The position numbers were made by a program, and so were the translations under genes. A stretch of 64,000 nucleotides of DNA from Cognatiluteimonas sedimenti (GTDB lineage Bacteria > Pseudomonadota > Gammaproteobacteria > Xanthomonadales > Xanthomonadaceae), in NCBI RefSeq assembly GCF_022808325.1, contig NZ_JALGCL010000001.1:477780-541779 (forward strand), read 5' to 3'. Under the pieces are notes generated by a model. It was not told where the DNA came from. It saw only the letters and a list, made by a program, of their open reading frames with translations, and made no database searches. Each line of letters starts with the position of its first letter. Within the stretch, counting starts at the first letter, position 1. Positions 26,579 to 40,102 of the stretch are shown here, piece by piece.

Positions 26579-28855
26579 TCATTCCACCACGGCGGGCAGC
26601 AGCTTCTCCGGTTCGGCCTGGGCGTCGACCACCAGCTCGCCGTCCCTGACGTCGATGCCCACCCGGCCACCGTTGGCCAGCTTGCCGAACAGCAGCTCGT
26701 CGGCCAGCGGGCGCTTGACCTTGTCCTGGATCACCCGCGCCATCGGCCGCGCGCCCATCAACGGGTCGAAGCCATGCTGCGCCAGCCAGTCGCGCGCCTC
26801 CGGGGTCGCCGTCAGGGTGACGTTCTTCTCGTGCAGCTGCGCTTCCAGCTCGATCAGGAACTTGTCGACCACGCGCAGGATGTGCTCCAGCCCCAGGGCC
26901 TGGAACTGCACCACCGCATCCAGCCGGTTGCGGAACTCCGGGCTGAAGCCGCGGCGGATCACCTCCATCGCGTCGGTCGAATGGTCCTGCTGGGTGAAGC
27001 CGATCGAGCGCCGCGCGGCCTGTGCCGCGCCGGCGTTGGTGGTCATCACCAGGATCACGTTCTTGAAGTTCGCCTCGCGCCCGTTGGTGTCGGTCAGCAC
27101 GCCGCGGTCCATCACCTGCAACAGGATGTTGAAGATGTCCGGGTGCGCCTTCTCGACCTCGTCCAGCAGCAGCACGCAATGGGGGGTCTTGACGATCTTC
27201 TCGGTCAGCAGGCCGCCCTGGTCGAAGCCGACATAGCCCGGGGGCGCGCCGATCAGGCGCGACACCGAGTGCGATTCCATGTATTCGCTCATGTCGAAGC
27301 GCACCAGCTCGATCCCCAGCTGCAGCGCCAGCTGCTTGGTGACCTCGGTCTTGCCGACACCGGTGGGGCCGGCGAACAGGAAGTTGCCGATCGGCTTCTC
27401 CGGGTTGCCGAGCCCGGAGCGAGCCAGCTTGATCGCACTGGTGAGCGTCTCGATCGCCGGATCCTGGCCGAAGATCACCATCTTCAGGTTGCGCTCCAGG
27501 TGCTCGAGCACGTCCTTGTCCGAGGCGCTGACCTGCTTGGTCGGGATCCGCGCCATCTTGGCCACGATCACTTCGATCTCCTCGACGTCGATCAGGCTCT
27601 TGCGCGCCTCCGGCGCCAGCAGCCGCTGGCGCGCGCCGGCCTCGTCGATCACGTCGATCGCCTTGTCCGGCAACAGCCGGTCGCCGATGTGCTTGACCGA
27701 CAGGTCGACCGCCGCCTGCAGCGCCTCGTCGGCGTAGGTGACGCCGTGGTGCGATTCGTAGCGCGGCTTCAGGCCCTGCAGGATCTCGACGGTTTCGCCC
27801 ACGGTCGGCTCGACGATGTCGATCTTCTGGAAGCGCCGCGCCAGCGCGCGGTCCTTCTCGAAGATGCCGCGGTATTCCTGGAACGTCGTCGAGCCGATGC
27901 AACGCAGCTCGCCCGAGGCCAGCATCGGCTTGATCAGGTTGGAGGCGTCCATGGTGCCGCCGGACGCCGAGCCGGCGCCGATGATGGTGTGGATCTCGTC
28001 GATGAACAGGATCGCGCCCGGGAGCTTCTTCAGCGCCGCCAGCACGCCCTTGAGGCGCTTCTCGAAATCGCCCCGGTACTTGGTGCCGGCGACCAGCGCG
28101 CCCAGGTCGAGCGCGTAGATCGTGGCGTCGGCCAGGACTTCGGGGACGCTGCCCTCGACGATGCGCTTGGCCAGCCCTTCGGCCAGCGCGGTTTTGCCGA
28201 CGCCGGCCTCGCCGACGTACAGCGGATTGTTCTTGCGGCGGCGGCACAGCACCTGGATGGTGCGTTCGACCTCGTCGGCACGACCCACCAGCGGGTCGAT
28301 CTTGCCGGCCAGGGCCAGCTCGTTGAGGTTGCTGGCGAACTCGGCGAGGGCGTCGCCCTTGGCCTCGCCTTCGCCCGCCTCGGCGTGCGCGCCGTCCTCG
28401 CCCGGGCGATGTTCTTCCCCACCCTGCTTGGCGATGCCGTGCGACAGGTAGTTGACCGCGTCCAGCCGGGTCACGTCCTGCTGGTTGAGGTAGTACACCG
28501 CGTGCGAGTCCTTCTCGCCGAAGATCGCCACCAGCACGTTGGCGCCGGTGACCTCCTTCTTGCCGGATGACTGGACGTGGTAGACCGCGCGCTGCAGCAC
28601 CCGCTGGAAGCCGAGCGTGGGCTGGGTGTCGCGGCCGTCGTCGGCGTCGAGCTTGACCACGGACTTCTCGATGGCCTGCTCCAGCTCCGCCCGCAGCTGC
28701 GCGAAATCCGCCCCGCTGGCCTTGAGCACGGCCTCGGCCGAGGGGTTGTCTAGCAGCGCAAGCAGCAGGTGTTCGACCGTCATGTACTCGTGGCGCGCCT
28801 CGCGGGCGCGCTTGTAGCACTGGCCGATGCTGTATTCGAGATCCTTGCTGAACAT
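26579..28855 (-). CDS. clpA: ATP-dependent Clp protease ATP-binding subunit ClpA
   Basis: ClpA unfolds substrates, including those handed over by ClpS, and feeds them to ClpP. The 758-residue protein has the N-domain ([20 protein letters not shown], about 1-145), AAA module 1 with Walker [14 protein letters not shown] and Walker [13 protein letters not shown], and AAA module 2 with [13 protein letters not shown] and [13 protein letters not shown]. It lacks the long middle domain of ClpB. It is the second gene after clpS, 76 nt away. The clpS-clpA gap has a weak sigma-32-like pair. Confidence 0.97.
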   Translation of the reverse strand: MFSKDLEYSIGQCYKRAREARHEYMTVEHLLLALLDNPSAEAVLKASGADFAQLRAELEQAIEKSVVKLDADDGRDTQPTLGFQRVLQRAVYHVQSSGKKEVTGANVLVAIFGEKDSHAVYYLNQQDVTRLDAVNYLSHGIAKQGGEEHRPGEDGAHAEAGEGEAKGDALAEFASNLNELALAGKIDPLVGRADEVERTIQVLCRRRKNNPLYVGEAGVGKTALAEGLAKRIVEGSVPEVLADATIYALDLGALVAGTKYRGDFEKRLKGVLAALKKLPGAILFIDEIHTIIGAGSASGGTMDASNLIKPMLASGELRCIGSTTFQEYRGIFEKDRALARRFQKIDIVEPTVGETVEILQGLKPRYESHHGVTYADEALQAAVDLSVKHIGDRLLPDKAIDVIDEAGARQRLLAPEARKSLIDVEEIEVIVAKMARIPTKQVSASDKDVLEHLERNLKMVIFGQDPAIETLTSAIKLARSGLGNPEKPIGNFLFAGPTGVGKTEVTKQLALQLGIELVRFDMSEYMESHSVSRLIGAPPGYVGFDQGGLLTEKIVKTPHCVLLLDEVEKAHPDIFNILLQVMDRGVLTDTNGREANFKNVILVMTTNAGAAQAARRSIGFTQQDHSTDAMEVIRRGFSPEFRNRLDAVVQFQALGLEHILRVVDKFLIELEAQLHEKNVTLTATPEARDWLAQHGFDPLMGARPMARVIQDKVKRPLADELLFGKLANGGRVGIDVRDGELVVDAQAEPEKLLPAVVE

Positions 28856-28897
28856 GGGGCGGAAGCCTCCGGAAGCCTAGCGACATCACTGCCGACT

Positions 28898-28926
28898 ATG
28901 TGGGGCGGGCGCCCGCCTCCTGCAAG
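28898..28926 (-). promoter_or_regulatory. Weak sigma-32-like promoter before clpA
   Basis: On the minus strand CTTGCAG (28920-28926), then 14 nt, then CCCCACAT (28898-28905) resembles the CTTGAAA / CCCCATNT pair, with two mismatches in the -35 element. The spacer is the palindrome GGCGGGCGCCCGCC, which could instead be a clpS terminator stem. Confidence 0.35.
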
Positions 28927-28931
28927 TCCTT

Positions 28932-29252
28932 CTACGCCTTCTCCATCGTGCACAGCAACGGGTGCTGGTTGAGCCTTGAGTATTCGTTCACCTGCGCCAC
29001 CTTGGATTCCGCCACTTCGCGGGTGAAGACCCCGCAGACGCCGCGGCCGCGGGTGTGGACGTGGAGCATGACCTGGGTCGCCTTTTCGATGTTCATGCCG
29101 AAGAAACGCACCAGCACGTCGACCACGAAGTCCATCGGGGTGTAGTCGTCGTTCAGCAGCAGCACCGAATACAGGGGTGGCCGCGCCACCTCCGGCTTGC
29201 TGGTTTCGACCATCACGCCGTGGTCGCGTTCGTTGCCCGGTTTGTTCGCCAT
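28932..29252 (-). CDS. clpS: ATP-dependent Clp protease adaptor ClpS
   Basis: ClpS binds N-degron substrates and docks on the ClpA N-domain. The 106-residue protein has a flexible N-terminus, then [20 protein letters not shown] (the substrate-pocket D-D-Y-T-P-M-D motif), [38 protein letters not shown] and a C-terminal [12 protein letters not shown]. The His of LHVH and the NDD pair are the specificity residues. It is divergent from the Nudix gene across 60 nt. Confidence 0.97.
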   Translation of the reverse strand: MANKPGNERDHGVMVETSKPEVARPPLYSVLLLNDDYTPMDFVVDVLVRFFGMNIEKATQVMLHVHTRGRGVCGVFTREVAESKVAQVNEYSRLNQHPLLCTMEKA

Positions 29253-29312
29253 GGCCCGATTATACGAACGGGGCGTGGACGCAGCGGCGGCCGCCGGCGG
29301 ACAATGGCCGCC

Positions 29313-29795
29313 ATGAGCTATCGCGAAGGACGCTTCTGGCAGCCGGACGTGACCGTGGCCACCGTGGTGGTGCGCGACGGCCGCCTGCTGTGCGTCGAGG
29401 AGCACTCCAACGGGAACGGCGCCAAGGGCCGCAGCCTGGTCATCAACCAGCCGGCCGGCCACCTGGAACCCGACGAAAGCCTGCAGGACGCCGCCCTGCG
29501 CGAGACCCGCGAGGAAACCGGCTGGGACGTGCGCCTGACCGCCTTCATCGGCGCCTACCAGTGGAAGGCGCCGGAGACCGGCCGCCACTACCTGCGCTTC
29601 GCCTTTGCCGCCGAGCCGCTGCGCCACGATCCCCAGCGCACGCTCGACGAGGGCATCGTGCGCGCGCTGTGGCTGACGCCCTCGGAACTGCTGGATGCCC
29701 GCGACCGCCATCGCAGCCCGCTGGTCTGGCAGGTCGTCGCCGATTGCCTGGCCGGAAGCCGGCAACCGCTGTCGCTGCTGCGGCAGGTGACATGA
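29313..29795 (+). CDS. Nudix hydrolase, NudJ-like
   Basis: The 160-residue protein contains a complete Nudix box, [20 protein letters not shown] followed by TGW (G-x5-E-x7-R-E-x2-E-E-x-G), preceded by VINQPAG. NudJ (phosphatase of HMP-PP and other diphosphates) is commonly found next to mnmA and hflD in this order, so a NudJ role is likely but substrates cannot be read. An in-frame ATG at 29304 would add three residues. The stop overlaps the mnmA start (ATGA). Confidence 0.9.
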   Translation: MSYREGRFWQPDVTVATVVVRDGRLLCVEEHSNGNGAKGRSLVINQPAGHLEPDESLQDAALRETREETGWDVRLTAFIGAYQWKAPETGRHYLRFAFAAEPLRHDPQRTLDEGIVRALWLTPSELLDARDRHRSPLVWQVVADCLAGSRQPLSLLRQVT

Positions 29796-30976
29796 CCGCC
29801 TCGGCGCACGACGGGCGGCGCACCATCGTCGGCATGTCCGGCGGGGTCGATTCCTCGGTCGCGGCGCTGCTGCTGCAGCGCGACGGCGAGGATATCGCCG
29901 GCCTGTTCATGGACAACTGGGCCGATGACGGCAGCGGCGATTGCCGCGCGCAGGATGATCGCCGCGACGCCGTCGCGGTCTGCGGACGGCTCGGCATCGC
30001 GATCCATTTCCGCGATTTCTCGCGGCAGTACTGGGATGGCGTGTTCGCGCACTTCATCGCCGAGTACGCCGCCGGGCGCACGCCGAACCCCGACGTGCTG
30101 TGCAACCGCGAGGTCAAGTTCAAGCATTTCCTCGACGCCGCCCGCGAACTGGGCGCCGAAGGCATCGCCACGGGGCACTACGCGCGCATCGCCCGCGTGG
30201 GCGATCGCTGGCGGCTGCTGCGCGCAGCCGATCACGGCAAGGACCAGAGCTACTTCCTGCACCAACTCGGCCAGGCGCAACTGGCGGCGACGCGTTTCCC
30301 GCTCGGCGAACTGCCCAAGGCGCAGGTGCGCCGGATCGCGGCCGAGGCCGGCCTGCCGACCGCGGCCAAGAAGGATTCCACCGGCATCTGCTTCATCGGT
30401 GAGCGTGACTTCCGCGAATTCCTCGGCCGCTACCTGCCGGCCAGGCCCGGCGAGATCCAGGACCCGCGCGGCGAGGTGCTGGGCGAGCATCCGGGCGTCT
30501 TCTACTTCACCCTCGGCCAGCGCGAAGGCCTGCAACTGGGCGGGGTCCGCGGGCGCGAACCGGCCCCCTGGTACGTCGTGGGGAAGGATGTCGCGCGCAA
30601 CGTGCTGTACGTCGACCAGGGCCACGACAGCCCGTGGCTGCAGTCTTCGCGACTGCTGTCGGAACCTGCGCACTGGATTGCCGGCAGCGCGCCCGCCAGC
30701 CGCTTCGACTGCACGGCCCAGGTGCGCTATCGCCAGCAGGCCGAGCACTGCGAGGTGCAGGTGCTGGACGATGGCGGCCTCGCGGTCCGTTTCGCACGCC
30801 AGCAGCGCGCGGTCACGCCGGGGCAGTCGCTGGTGCTGTACGACGGCGATGATTGCCTGGGTGGTGCAGTGATCGCGGCGACCGACGCGCCGCTCGAAGC
30901 GCAACGTCCGGAATCCCCGACGCAGGCCATCCGGCCGCCCGCCGAGGTTCCGCGCCGATCTGCAGGGCAGCGATGA
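29792..30976 (+). CDS. mnmA: tRNA-specific 2-thiouridylase MnmA
   Basis: MnmA adds sulfur to U34 of Lys, Glu and Gln tRNAs, taking it from the IscS/Tus relay. The 394-residue protein has the PP-loop [25 protein letters not shown], the catalytic Cys of [34 protein letters not shown] and the second Cys of [13 protein letters not shown]. The C-terminus (about 20 residues after residue 370) is a loose Pro/Arg tail. ATGA overlaps on both sides couple it to the Nudix gene and hflD. Confidence 0.97.
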   Translation: MTASAHDGRRTIVGMSGGVDSSVAALLLQRDGEDIAGLFMDNWADDGSGDCRAQDDRRDAVAVCGRLGIAIHFRDFSRQYWDGVFAHFIAEYAAGRTPNPDVLCNREVKFKHFLDAARELGAEGIATGHYARIARVGDRWRLLRAADHGKDQSYFLHQLGQAQLAATRFPLGELPKAQVRRIAAEAGLPTAAKKDSTGICFIGERDFREFLGRYLPARPGEIQDPRGEVLGEHPGVFYFTLGQREGLQLGGVRGREPAPWYVVGKDVARNVLYVDQGHDSPWLQSSRLLSEPAHWIAGSAPASRFDCTAQVRYRQQAEHCEVQVLDDGGLAVRFARQQRAVTPGQSLVLYDGDDCLGGAVIAATDAPLEAQRPESPTQAIRPPAEVPRRSAGQR

Positions 30977-31593
30977 GCATTTTCGACAGCCCCGCGCTGG
31001 ACAGTCGCATGCTGGCGCTCGCCGGCCAGGTGCAGGCGCTGGCCCAGGTGCGGCGGATCGCCGACACCGGCCAGGCCGACGCCGCCATCCTCGCCACCGC
31101 GCTGGACAGTGTTTTCCGCATCGATGCCGCTTCCCCGGCCGCGGTCTACGGCGGCGAAGCCGCGTTGCGCCCCGGCCTGCTGCTGCTGCGCAGCTATTTC
31201 CGCAACGAAACGCGCGACGAACTGCTGCCGCGCCTGGCCCTGGCGGTGCTGCAGCTCGAGCGCCGCTTCGCCCGCGACCCGATGGCGGAGCGCGTGCACG
31301 ACGGCCTCCTCGCGCTGGCGCCGAGCGCGCAACGGCTGGGCAGCACCCATCCGGACGTGCTGGCCGCGCTCGGCAGCCTCTATGCCGACACCGTCAGCCA
31401 GTTGCGGCCGCGGGTGATGGTCCAGGGCAACCCGCATTACCTCGGCCAGGCGGCGGTCGTCGCGGAGATCCGCGCAGTGCTGCTGGCGGCGTTGCGGTCG
31501 GCGGTGCTGTGGCGGCAACTCGGCGGCAGCCTGTGGGATTTCCTGCTGCGGCGGCGGGACATGGTCGCCGCCATCGACGCGGCGCTGGAGTAG
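30973..31593 (+). CDS. hflD: High frequency lysogenization protein HflD homologue
   Basis: The 206-residue helical protein has [51 protein letters not shown] and [20 protein letters not shown], the HflD (YcfC) pattern. In E. coli it lowers phage lambda CII activity and is peripherally membrane bound; its normal cellular role is unclear. The gene order mnmA-hflD is conserved. An 8-bp inverted repeat after the stop (31595-31602 / 31626-31633) may end the transcript. Confidence 0.93.
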   Translation: MSIFDSPALDSRMLALAGQVQALAQVRRIADTGQADAAILATALDSVFRIDAASPAAVYGGEAALRPGLLLLRSYFRNETRDELLPRLALAVLQLERRFARDPMAERVHDGLLALAPSAQRLGSTHPDVLAALGSLYADTVSQLRPRVMVQGNPHYLGQAAVVAEIRAVLLAALRSAVLWRQLGGSLWDFLLRRRDMVAAIDAALE

Positions 31594-31712
31594 CCTGCCG
31601 CAACGGCGCGTTGCGCCCGCAACCGTGCGGCAGCGCTGCGTTTCCGGCATAATTACGGGGCTGAATGCGGTGTTTTCCCCCCGCCTCTCCCCCCTCTAGC
31701 CCGGAGCCCCAC

Positions 31713-34472
<2,760 letters not shown>

Positions 34473-34543
34473 CGGCTGCGGACGGGCGGAAGCCCGGCCC
34501 GGCGCAGCGCGCCGGGCAGTCCGGCCGCTCGCGGCAAAGCAAC

Positions 34544-34569
34544 GACAAGGCGGCTTCGGCCGCCTTGTC
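34544..34569 (+). terminator. Stable UUCG-loop hairpin after acnA
   Basis: GACAAGGCGGC and GCCGCCTTGTC form an 11-bp stem capped by TTCG, 71 nt past the acnA stop and 20 nt short of the convergent lipoprotein gene. There is no clear T-tract, but its position between convergent genes fits a terminator. Confidence 0.6.
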
Positions 34570-34588
34570 CGTATCGGGGACAGTGGCG

Positions 34589-35023
34589 TTACAGCCGCGG
34601 CGTCCAGGTGGCGCTGGTCAGGCGCCATTCGCCATCCTGCAGCCGCCAGCCGGTCTCGACGCCGTAGAGCCTGGCCGCTTCCGGCAGCACCCTGCCCGAG
34701 CCGCCGGTCAGCCCGACGTCGAATCCGACGCCGGCATGGCCCGGCTGCATCCGGACCTGCAACGGGCCGGCAATGGTGACCCCGATGCCGCGGTGGCGCA
34801 GGAACAGGGCCTGCGCCATCCGCACCGCGCCCTCGCGATCCAGCCCTTCCGGGCCGACGAAGTCATCGGCCAGGACATCGCGGATCGCGCCCGCGTCCCG
34901 CGCCTCTATCCCGGCCTGCAACGAAGCGATCGTGGCCCGCAGCTGCTGTTCCGGCGTCGTGCGCGTGCATGCGCAAAGCGCCACCAGCACCAGCGCTACG
35001 GCGATCCACCAACGTACGTTCAT
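34589..35023 (-). CDS. Putative lipoprotein with NTF2/SnoaL-like fold
   Basis: The 144-residue precursor begins [20 protein letters not shown]: a short signal with a lipobox L-C-A-C (Cys 19), so it is probably a lipoprotein. The mature part ([38 protein letters not shown], then [20 protein letters not shown] and [13 protein letters not shown]) has the alpha-then-beta pattern of NTF2-like domains, where a helix with DVLADDF is followed by curved strands. No catalytic residues can be named. It lies on the opposite strand between acnA and rpfB inside the rpf locus; I do not know it as an rpf gene. Confidence 0.75.
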   Translation of the reverse strand: MNVRWWIAVALVLVALCACTRTTPEQQLRATIASLQAGIEARDAGAIRDVLADDFVGPEGLDREGAVRMAQALFLRHRGIGVTIAGPLQVRMQPGHAGVGFDVGLTGGSGRVLPEAARLYGVETGWRLQDGEWRLTSATWTPRL

Positions 35024-35226
35024 TGGTTACCTCCCGTTGGCCGCCGGCGGACGACCCGCGGTTGGAATGCAAGCGTACGACGCGGCACCGGCCTGTCGTC
35101 GCCTTGCCAGCCCCATGGGCCTATGCTCCAATCCATTGGACACCGTACGGGGGCGCATTCGGGCTGCCTGGCGATCGGTTCATGTCGAAAGTCGCGGCGA
35201 AAGCATGCGCGCAGGAGGGGATCGCG

Positions 35227-36906
35227 ATGAGTTCCGAACGGCCATGGCTGGACCAGTACCCCGCAGGCGTACCCGCTGAAATCGATGTCGACGAATACCC
35301 ATCCATCGTCTCGGTCCTGGACAGCGCGATTACCCGGTTCCGCGAGCGCCCTGCCTTCGCCAACCTCGGCAAGGTCCTGAGCTACGGCGACGTCGATCGC
35401 CTCAGCGCGCAATTCGCCGCCTACCTGCTCGGCGAACTCCAGCTCAAGAAGGGCGATCGCGTCGCCATCATGATGCCCAATTGCCTGCAGTACCCGATCT
35501 CCACCTTCGGGATCCTGCGCGCCGGCCTCACGGTGGTGAACGTCAACCCGATGTACACCCCGCGCGAGCTCAGGCACCAGCTGGAGGATTCGGGTGCGAG
35601 CGTGATCGTGGTGCTCGACAACTTCGGCCACACCGTGCAGGAGGCGCTCGCCGGCACCCAGGTCAGGCAGGTGGTCACGACCGGGCTGGGCGACATGCTG
35701 GGCTTCCCCAAGGGCGCGATCGTCAATTTCGTGCTGCGCCACGTGAAGAAGATGGTGCCGGACTACGATCTGCCCGGCGCGATCCGCTTCCGCGACGCGC
35801 TGGTGCTGGGGCAATTGCAGAAGCCGGCGCAGGTGTCGATCGATCCCGGCGACATCGCCTTCCTGCAATACACCGGCGGGACCACCGGCGTGGCCAAGGG
35901 CGCGATGCTCACCCACCGCAACCTGGTCGCCAACATGCAGCAGGCCGCGGCCTGGGTGGGCGTCGCCGTGCGCCCGGGCGAGGAGATCATCGTCACCGCG
36001 CTGCCGCTGTACCACATCTTCTCGCTGACGGCCAACGGACTGGTGTTCACCAAGTTCGGCGGGCTCAACTACCTGATCACCAATCCGCGTGACATGCCCG
36101 GTTTCGTCAAGGAGTTGTCGAAGCTCCCGTTCACCGCGATCACGGGCGTCAACACGCTGTTCAACGGCCTGCTCCACACCCCAGGCATCGAGAAGGTCGA
36201 TTTCTCGCACCTGCACCTGACGCTGGGCGGCGGCATGGCGGTACAGCGCGCGGTGGCCGAACGCTGGAAGCAGGTCACCGGCTGCACCCTGGTCGAGGCC
36301 TACGGCCTGACCGAAACCTCGCCCGCCGCCTGCATCAACCCGATGGACATCGCCGAGTACAACGGTTCGATCGGCCTGCCGGTGCCGTCCACCGATGCCT
36401 GCGTCAAGGACGAGGAAGGCCGCCAGCTGGCGGTCGGCGAGATCGGCGAGTTGTGCATCAAGGGCCCGCAGGTGATGAAGGGCTACTGGAACCGCCCCGA
36501 CGAAACCGCCAACGTGATCGACGCCGAAGGCTGGCTGCATACCGGCGACATGGCGAGGATGGACGAGAACGGTTTCTTCTACATCGTCGACCGCAAGAAG
36601 GACATGATCCTGGTATCGGGGTTCAACGTGTATCCCAACGAGATCGAGGACGTGATCGCGCTGATGCCGGGCGTTCTCGAGGTCGCGGCCGTCGGAGTGC
36701 CGGACGACAAGTCGGGCGAGGCGGTCAAGGTCGTGATCGTGAAAAAGGACCCGGCGCTGACGGTGGAGCAGGTCAAGGCGCACGCGCGCGAGAACCTCAC
36801 CGGCTACAAGCACCCCAAGTACGTCGAGTTCCGCAGCGAATTGCCCAAGACCAACGTCGGCAAGATCCTGCGCCGCGAACTGCGCGAAGAGGCCGGCCCG
36901 CAATAA
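35227..36906 (+). CDS. rpfB: Fatty acyl-CoA ligase RpfB (FadD-type)
   Basis: RpfB activates long-chain fatty acids and in Xanthomonas is reported to help recycle or turn over DSF-family signals. The 559-residue protein has the adenylate-forming motifs [14 protein letters not shown] (ATP loop), [50 protein letters not shown] and GKILRRELR. The ATG at 35227 is chosen because AGGAGG sits 8 nt upstream (35213-35218); a longer frame exists. It precedes rpfF by 133 nt, with a hairpin at 36907-36928 right after the stop. Confidence 0.94.
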   Translation: MSSERPWLDQYPAGVPAEIDVDEYPSIVSVLDSAITRFRERPAFANLGKVLSYGDVDRLSAQFAAYLLGELQLKKGDRVAIMMPNCLQYPISTFGILRAGLTVVNVNPMYTPRELRHQLEDSGASVIVVLDNFGHTVQEALAGTQVRQVVTTGLGDMLGFPKGAIVNFVLRHVKKMVPDYDLPGAIRFRDALVLGQLQKPAQVSIDPGDIAFLQYTGGTTGVAKGAMLTHRNLVANMQQAAAWVGVAVRPGEEIIVTALPLYHIFSLTANGLVFTKFGGLNYLITNPRDMPGFVKELSKLPFTAITGVNTLFNGLLHTPGIEKVDFSHLHLTLGGGMAVQRAVAERWKQVTGCTLVEAYGLTETSPAACINPMDIAEYNGSIGLPVPSTDACVKDEEGRQLAVGEIGELCIKGPQVMKGYWNRPDETANVIDAEGWLHTGDMARMDENGFFYIVDRKKDMILVSGFNVYPNEIEDVIALMPGVLEVAAVGVPDDKSGEAVKVVIVKKDPALTVEQVKAHARENLTGYKHPKYVEFRSELPKTNVGKILRRELREEAGPQ

Positions 36907-36928
36907 GGCCGGGGCGGCGGTCCCGGCC
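36907..36928 (+). terminator. Hairpin immediately after rpfB
   Basis: GGCCGGG and CCCGGCC form a 7-bp GC stem starting at the base after the rpfB stop. No T-tract follows, so it may be a pause or mRNA-stability element separating rpfB from rpfF. Confidence 0.45.
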
Positions 36929-37039
36929 CGTCCGGGCGACGTCGCCTGCCCCGCACCCGCGGGGGTGTAGCATCGCGCCGTGGAACCGTTTCCGCCCGCG
37001 GTCCACCCCAGTCCGGTGGCGGAATTGCGGGGGATTGCC

Positions 37040-37912
37040 ATGAACACCATTGAGAAACTGCAGCGCACCCAGGCGTTCCCGACCATGCGGGTCGAATCGA
37101 CCCCAGACGGCAACGCGCATTGGCTCTACATGCACGCCGACGCCGGCAGCGGGGTGCGCCCCTGCTTCCGCACCGCGTTGATGGACGACATGTGGAGTTT
37201 CCTGACCTCCATCACCCTGCGCGAGTCGCAGCGCAAGCCGGGCCAGTTGCGCCATGTCGTGCTCGCATCAGATGCCGATGCCTTCAACCTCGGCGGCGAC
37301 CTGGACCTGTTCTCGCGCCTGATCCGCACCGGCGACCGCGAACGGCTGCTGGCCTACGCCCGTCGCTGCGTCGAAGGCGTGCACGCACTGCATGCCTCGC
37401 TCGGCGGCGACGTGCGCAGCATCGCGCTGGTGCAGGGCGATGCCCTCGGCGGCGGCATGGAGCTCGCGCTCGCCTGCCAGACCATCGTGGCCGAGGAAGG
37501 CGTGGAGATGGGCCTGCCGGAGGTGTTGTTCGGGCTGTTCCCGGGCATGGGTGCGTATTCGTTCCTGTGCAAGCGGGTAACCCCGCAGCTCGCCGAGAAG
37601 CTGATCCTTGAAGGCAACACCCATTCCAGCGCCGAGCTGCACCGCATGGGCATCGTCGACGTGCTGGTGCCCAAGGGCGAAGGCGAAGCCGCGGTGCAGG
37701 AGCTGATCCGTGCGCAGCAGCGTGCGCCGCATGCGCATGTCGCGCTCAACGCAGTGCGGGGGATCGCGCAGCCGGTCGGGTACGACGAACTGATGGGCAT
37801 CACCGAAGTCTGGGTGGATACCGCGCTGGCGCTCGGCGAGCGCTCGTTGCGCACCATGGAGCGGATCGTGCGCGCGCAGAACCGGAGGGCGGGAATCGCT
37901 TCGGCGGCCTGA
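37040..37912 (+). CDS. rpfF: DSF synthase RpfF (enoyl-CoA hydratase/crotonase fold)
   Basis: RpfF makes the diffusible signal factor cis-11-methyl-2-dodecenoic acid and related cis-2 fatty acids from acyl-ACP by combined thioesterase and dehydratase action. The 290-residue protein (Xanthomonas campestris RpfF 289) shows SDADAFNLGGDLDLF (oxyanion region), VQGDALGGGMELALACQTIV with E141, and EMGLPEVLFGLFPGMGAYSF with E161. These two Glu are the catalytic pair at the same numbers as in X. campestris. The start ATG at 37040 is chosen to match the family N-terminus MNTIEKLQRTQAFP; a GTG at 36980 is less likely. It converges on rpfC with 21 nt between stops. Confidence 0.96.
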   Translation: MNTIEKLQRTQAFPTMRVESTPDGNAHWLYMHADAGSGVRPCFRTALMDDMWSFLTSITLRESQRKPGQLRHVVLASDADAFNLGGDLDLFSRLIRTGDRERLLAYARRCVEGVHALHASLGGDVRSIALVQGDALGGGMELALACQTIVAEEGVEMGLPEVLFGLFPGMGAYSFLCKRVTPQLAEKLILEGNTHSSAELHRMGIVDVLVPKGEGEAAVQELIRAQQRAPHAHVALNAVRGIAQPVGYDELMGITEVWVDTALALGERSLRTMERIVRAQNRRAGIASAA

Positions 37913-37933
37913 GCAGGCGGGCCGCAGGGCCCG

Positions 37934-40102
37934 TCAGCTGCTTTCGCTGTCCTGCACGCCACGGGCGCGGCTGCGCGCGTCCAGCGCTGCCCGGCCCTGC
38001 CCCATGCATTCGCGCAGCATCGCCAGGCACTGGCGCCAGTCGCGCGACAGTTGCCATTCGGCCATCAGCAAGACCTCGCCGCTGGCCTCGGCCAGCTTCA
38101 CCAGGCCCAGGTTGCCGGCAACGCCCTTGAGCGCGTGCGCGTGTTCGTGCGCGGCCGCCCAGTCGGCCCGCTTGCCGCTCTGTTCCAGCCCCTGCAGGCA
38201 GGCCTCGGCGTCGCGCAGGCACTGCACGATGAATTCCTTCTCGAAGGCCGCGCCCATGCCCATTGCGGCGAGCTCGTCCAGCGCTCCGGGATCCAGCGCA
38301 CCCTCCAGCAGTGCGTCGGCCCGGGTTGCCGGGCGTGACTGCGGCGGCGTTGCCGGCGGCGCGGCGCCACCACCGGCGATGTCGGAGATCAGGTCCAGCA
38401 GGCGTGCGGCCACGACCGGCTTTGGCAGGAAGGCATGCGCCCCGGCCTGGCGGCATTGCTGGATCGCATCGGGAGTGACATCGGCGCTGAGCATGATCAC
38501 CGGCGTCCGCTCGCCGCCCCCGGCCTGCATGATCCGCAGTTGCCGCAGCAGGTCCAGGCCGCTGAGCCCGGGCATGTGCAGGTCGGCGACGACTGCGTCG
38601 TAGTCGCTCACCGCCAATGCCTCGAGCACGTCGTCGCCACCGTCCACGCAGACCACGCGGTGGCCCGCCTTCTGCAGCAGTCGCTGCACGACCATGCGGT
38701 TGGCCGCGTGGTCGTCGGCGACGAGCAGGTTCAGGCTGCGGGTGCGGGCGCGATGGCGCAGGAACGGATCGCTGAACGCGATCACGTTTTCGGGCCCGCC
38801 CGCGGCGGCGACCTGTTCGCGCGCCATCGGCGCCGGCATTGCCGGCGCAACGGATGCGAAGGGCAGTTCCACCCAGAAGCGGCTGCCGCGGTTCTCGGTG
38901 CTCTCGAAACCAATGCTGCCGCCCATGGCCTCGGTCAGGCCCTTGGCGATCGTGGTCCCCAGGCCGGTTCCGCCGTGGCGCCGCGACAGGCTGGCGTCGG
39001 CCTGCTCGAACGCTTCGAACAACCGGGCCCGCGCGGATGGCGGGATGCCGATGCCGGTATCGACGATGGTGAAACGCAGCCGCAGCGCACCGTCGGCGGC
39101 GGCCACGCGGGCGACCTGCAGCGCCACCGAACCGGCATCGGTGAACTTGACCGCATTGCCAGCCAGGTTCAGCAATACCTGCTGCAGGTGGGCGGCATCG
39201 CCGCGCAGCAGGTCGGGCACGTCGCGATCGACCGAGGCCTGGTACCCGATCCCCTTGGCCCGCGCCGAGGGCTGCAGGATCAGCCCGACCGACTGCAGCA
39301 GCTCGCCAAGCGAGAAATCGACCTGGTCGAGCTTGAACTTGCCGGCCTCGATCGCGGAAATGTCGAGGACGTCCTGGACCAGCGCCAGCAACGACCGGGC
39401 CGAAGCCTGGATCGTGTCGACGCATTCGCGTTGTTCGCTGTCCAGGCGCGTCGCTGCAAGCAGTTCGGACATCCCCGCCAGGCCATTCAACGGGGTGCGG
39501 AATTCGTGGCTCATGTTGGCCAGGAACCGGGTCTTGGCCTCGTTCGCGCGCCTTGCCTCGGCCGTGGCCCGGGTCAGGGCGCGCAGCAGGCCGGACAGGT
39601 ACAGCGGCACTGCGACAAGCCCCGCCAGCAGGCCGAAGCCGAGCGTGCGGTTCGCGGCCCAATAGTCGTTCCCCGCCAGCACGCTGCCGAAGCTGAGGCT
39701 TGCCATCGCCACCGCGGCGAACAGGTAGCGGTTGCCGTAGCGCAGGCCGTTGCCGACGGTCACCCACATCAGGATCACGTAGACCCAGGCCAGCGGCTCG
39801 CCGAAGCGGATCATCGCCGCGGCCATCAGCCCATAGTCCGAGAGCATCCCGATGCCGCGGCGCAGGTGCGATACCCCGGGCCGGACCATGATCCCCAGCA
39901 CCAGCCCGATCCCGACGGTGAATCCTGCCGCCACCATCATCATCACGACGCGGTACTGGGCATCGGAGCCCTGCGGCCCGTGCAGCAACAGGTAGCCCAG
40001 CACCACCGACAGCACCGCCAGCCGCACCAGCGCCTGGCCATGTTCGCTGTCCGGACGCCCGGCGAAGCGTTGCCTTGCCAGCGTCGGCAGCGATCGGATC
40101 AT
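37934..40102 (-). CDS. rpfC: Hybrid sensor kinase RpfC, DSF receptor
   Basis: RpfC senses DSF at the inner membrane, phosphorylates RpfG and restrains RpfF by direct binding. The 722-residue protein (X. campestris 726) has five hydrophobic segments in residues about 25-175, a HisKA domain with the phospho-acceptor H199 ([13 protein letters not shown]), an ATPase domain with [22 protein letters not shown] and [12 protein letters not shown], a receiver with D507 ([12 protein letters not shown]) and K561, and an HPt domain with H656 ([11 protein letters not shown]). The full phosphorelay is intact. Start ATG overlaps the rpfG stop (ATGA). The separate rpfH gene of some Xanthomonas is absent between rpfC and rpfG. 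Confidence 0.96.
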   Translation of the reverse strand: MIRSLPTLARQRFAGRPDSEHGQALVRLAVLSVVLGYLLLHGPQGSDAQYRVVMMMVAAGFTVGIGLVLGIMVRPGVSHLRRGIGMLSDYGLMAAAMIRFGEPLAWVYVILMWVTVGNGLRYGNRYLFAAVAMASLSFGSVLAGNDYWAANRTLGFGLLAGLVAVPLYLSGLLRALTRATAEARRANEAKTRFLANMSHEFRTPLNGLAGMSELLAATRLDSEQRECVDTIQASARSLLALVQDVLDISAIEAGKFKLDQVDFSLGELLQSVGLILQPSARAKGIGYQASVDRDVPDLLRGDAAHLQQVLLNLAGNAVKFTDAGSVALQVARVAAADGALRLRFTIVDTGIGIPPSARARLFEAFEQADASLSRRHGGTGLGTTIAKGLTEAMGGSIGFESTENRGSRFWVELPFASVAPAMPAPMAREQVAAAGGPENVIAFSDPFLRHRARTRSLNLLVADDHAANRMVVQRLLQKAGHRVVCVDGGDDVLEALAVSDYDAVVADLHMPGLSGLDLLRQLRIMQAGGGERTPVIMLSADVTPDAIQQCRQAGAHAFLPKPVVAARLLDLISDIAGGGAAPPATPPQSRPATRADALLEGALDPGALDELAAMGMGAAFEKEFIVQCLRDAEACLQGLEQSGKRADWAAAHEHAHALKGVAGNLGLVKLAEASGEVLLMAEWQLSRDWRQCLAMLRECMGQGRAALDARSRARGVQDSESS

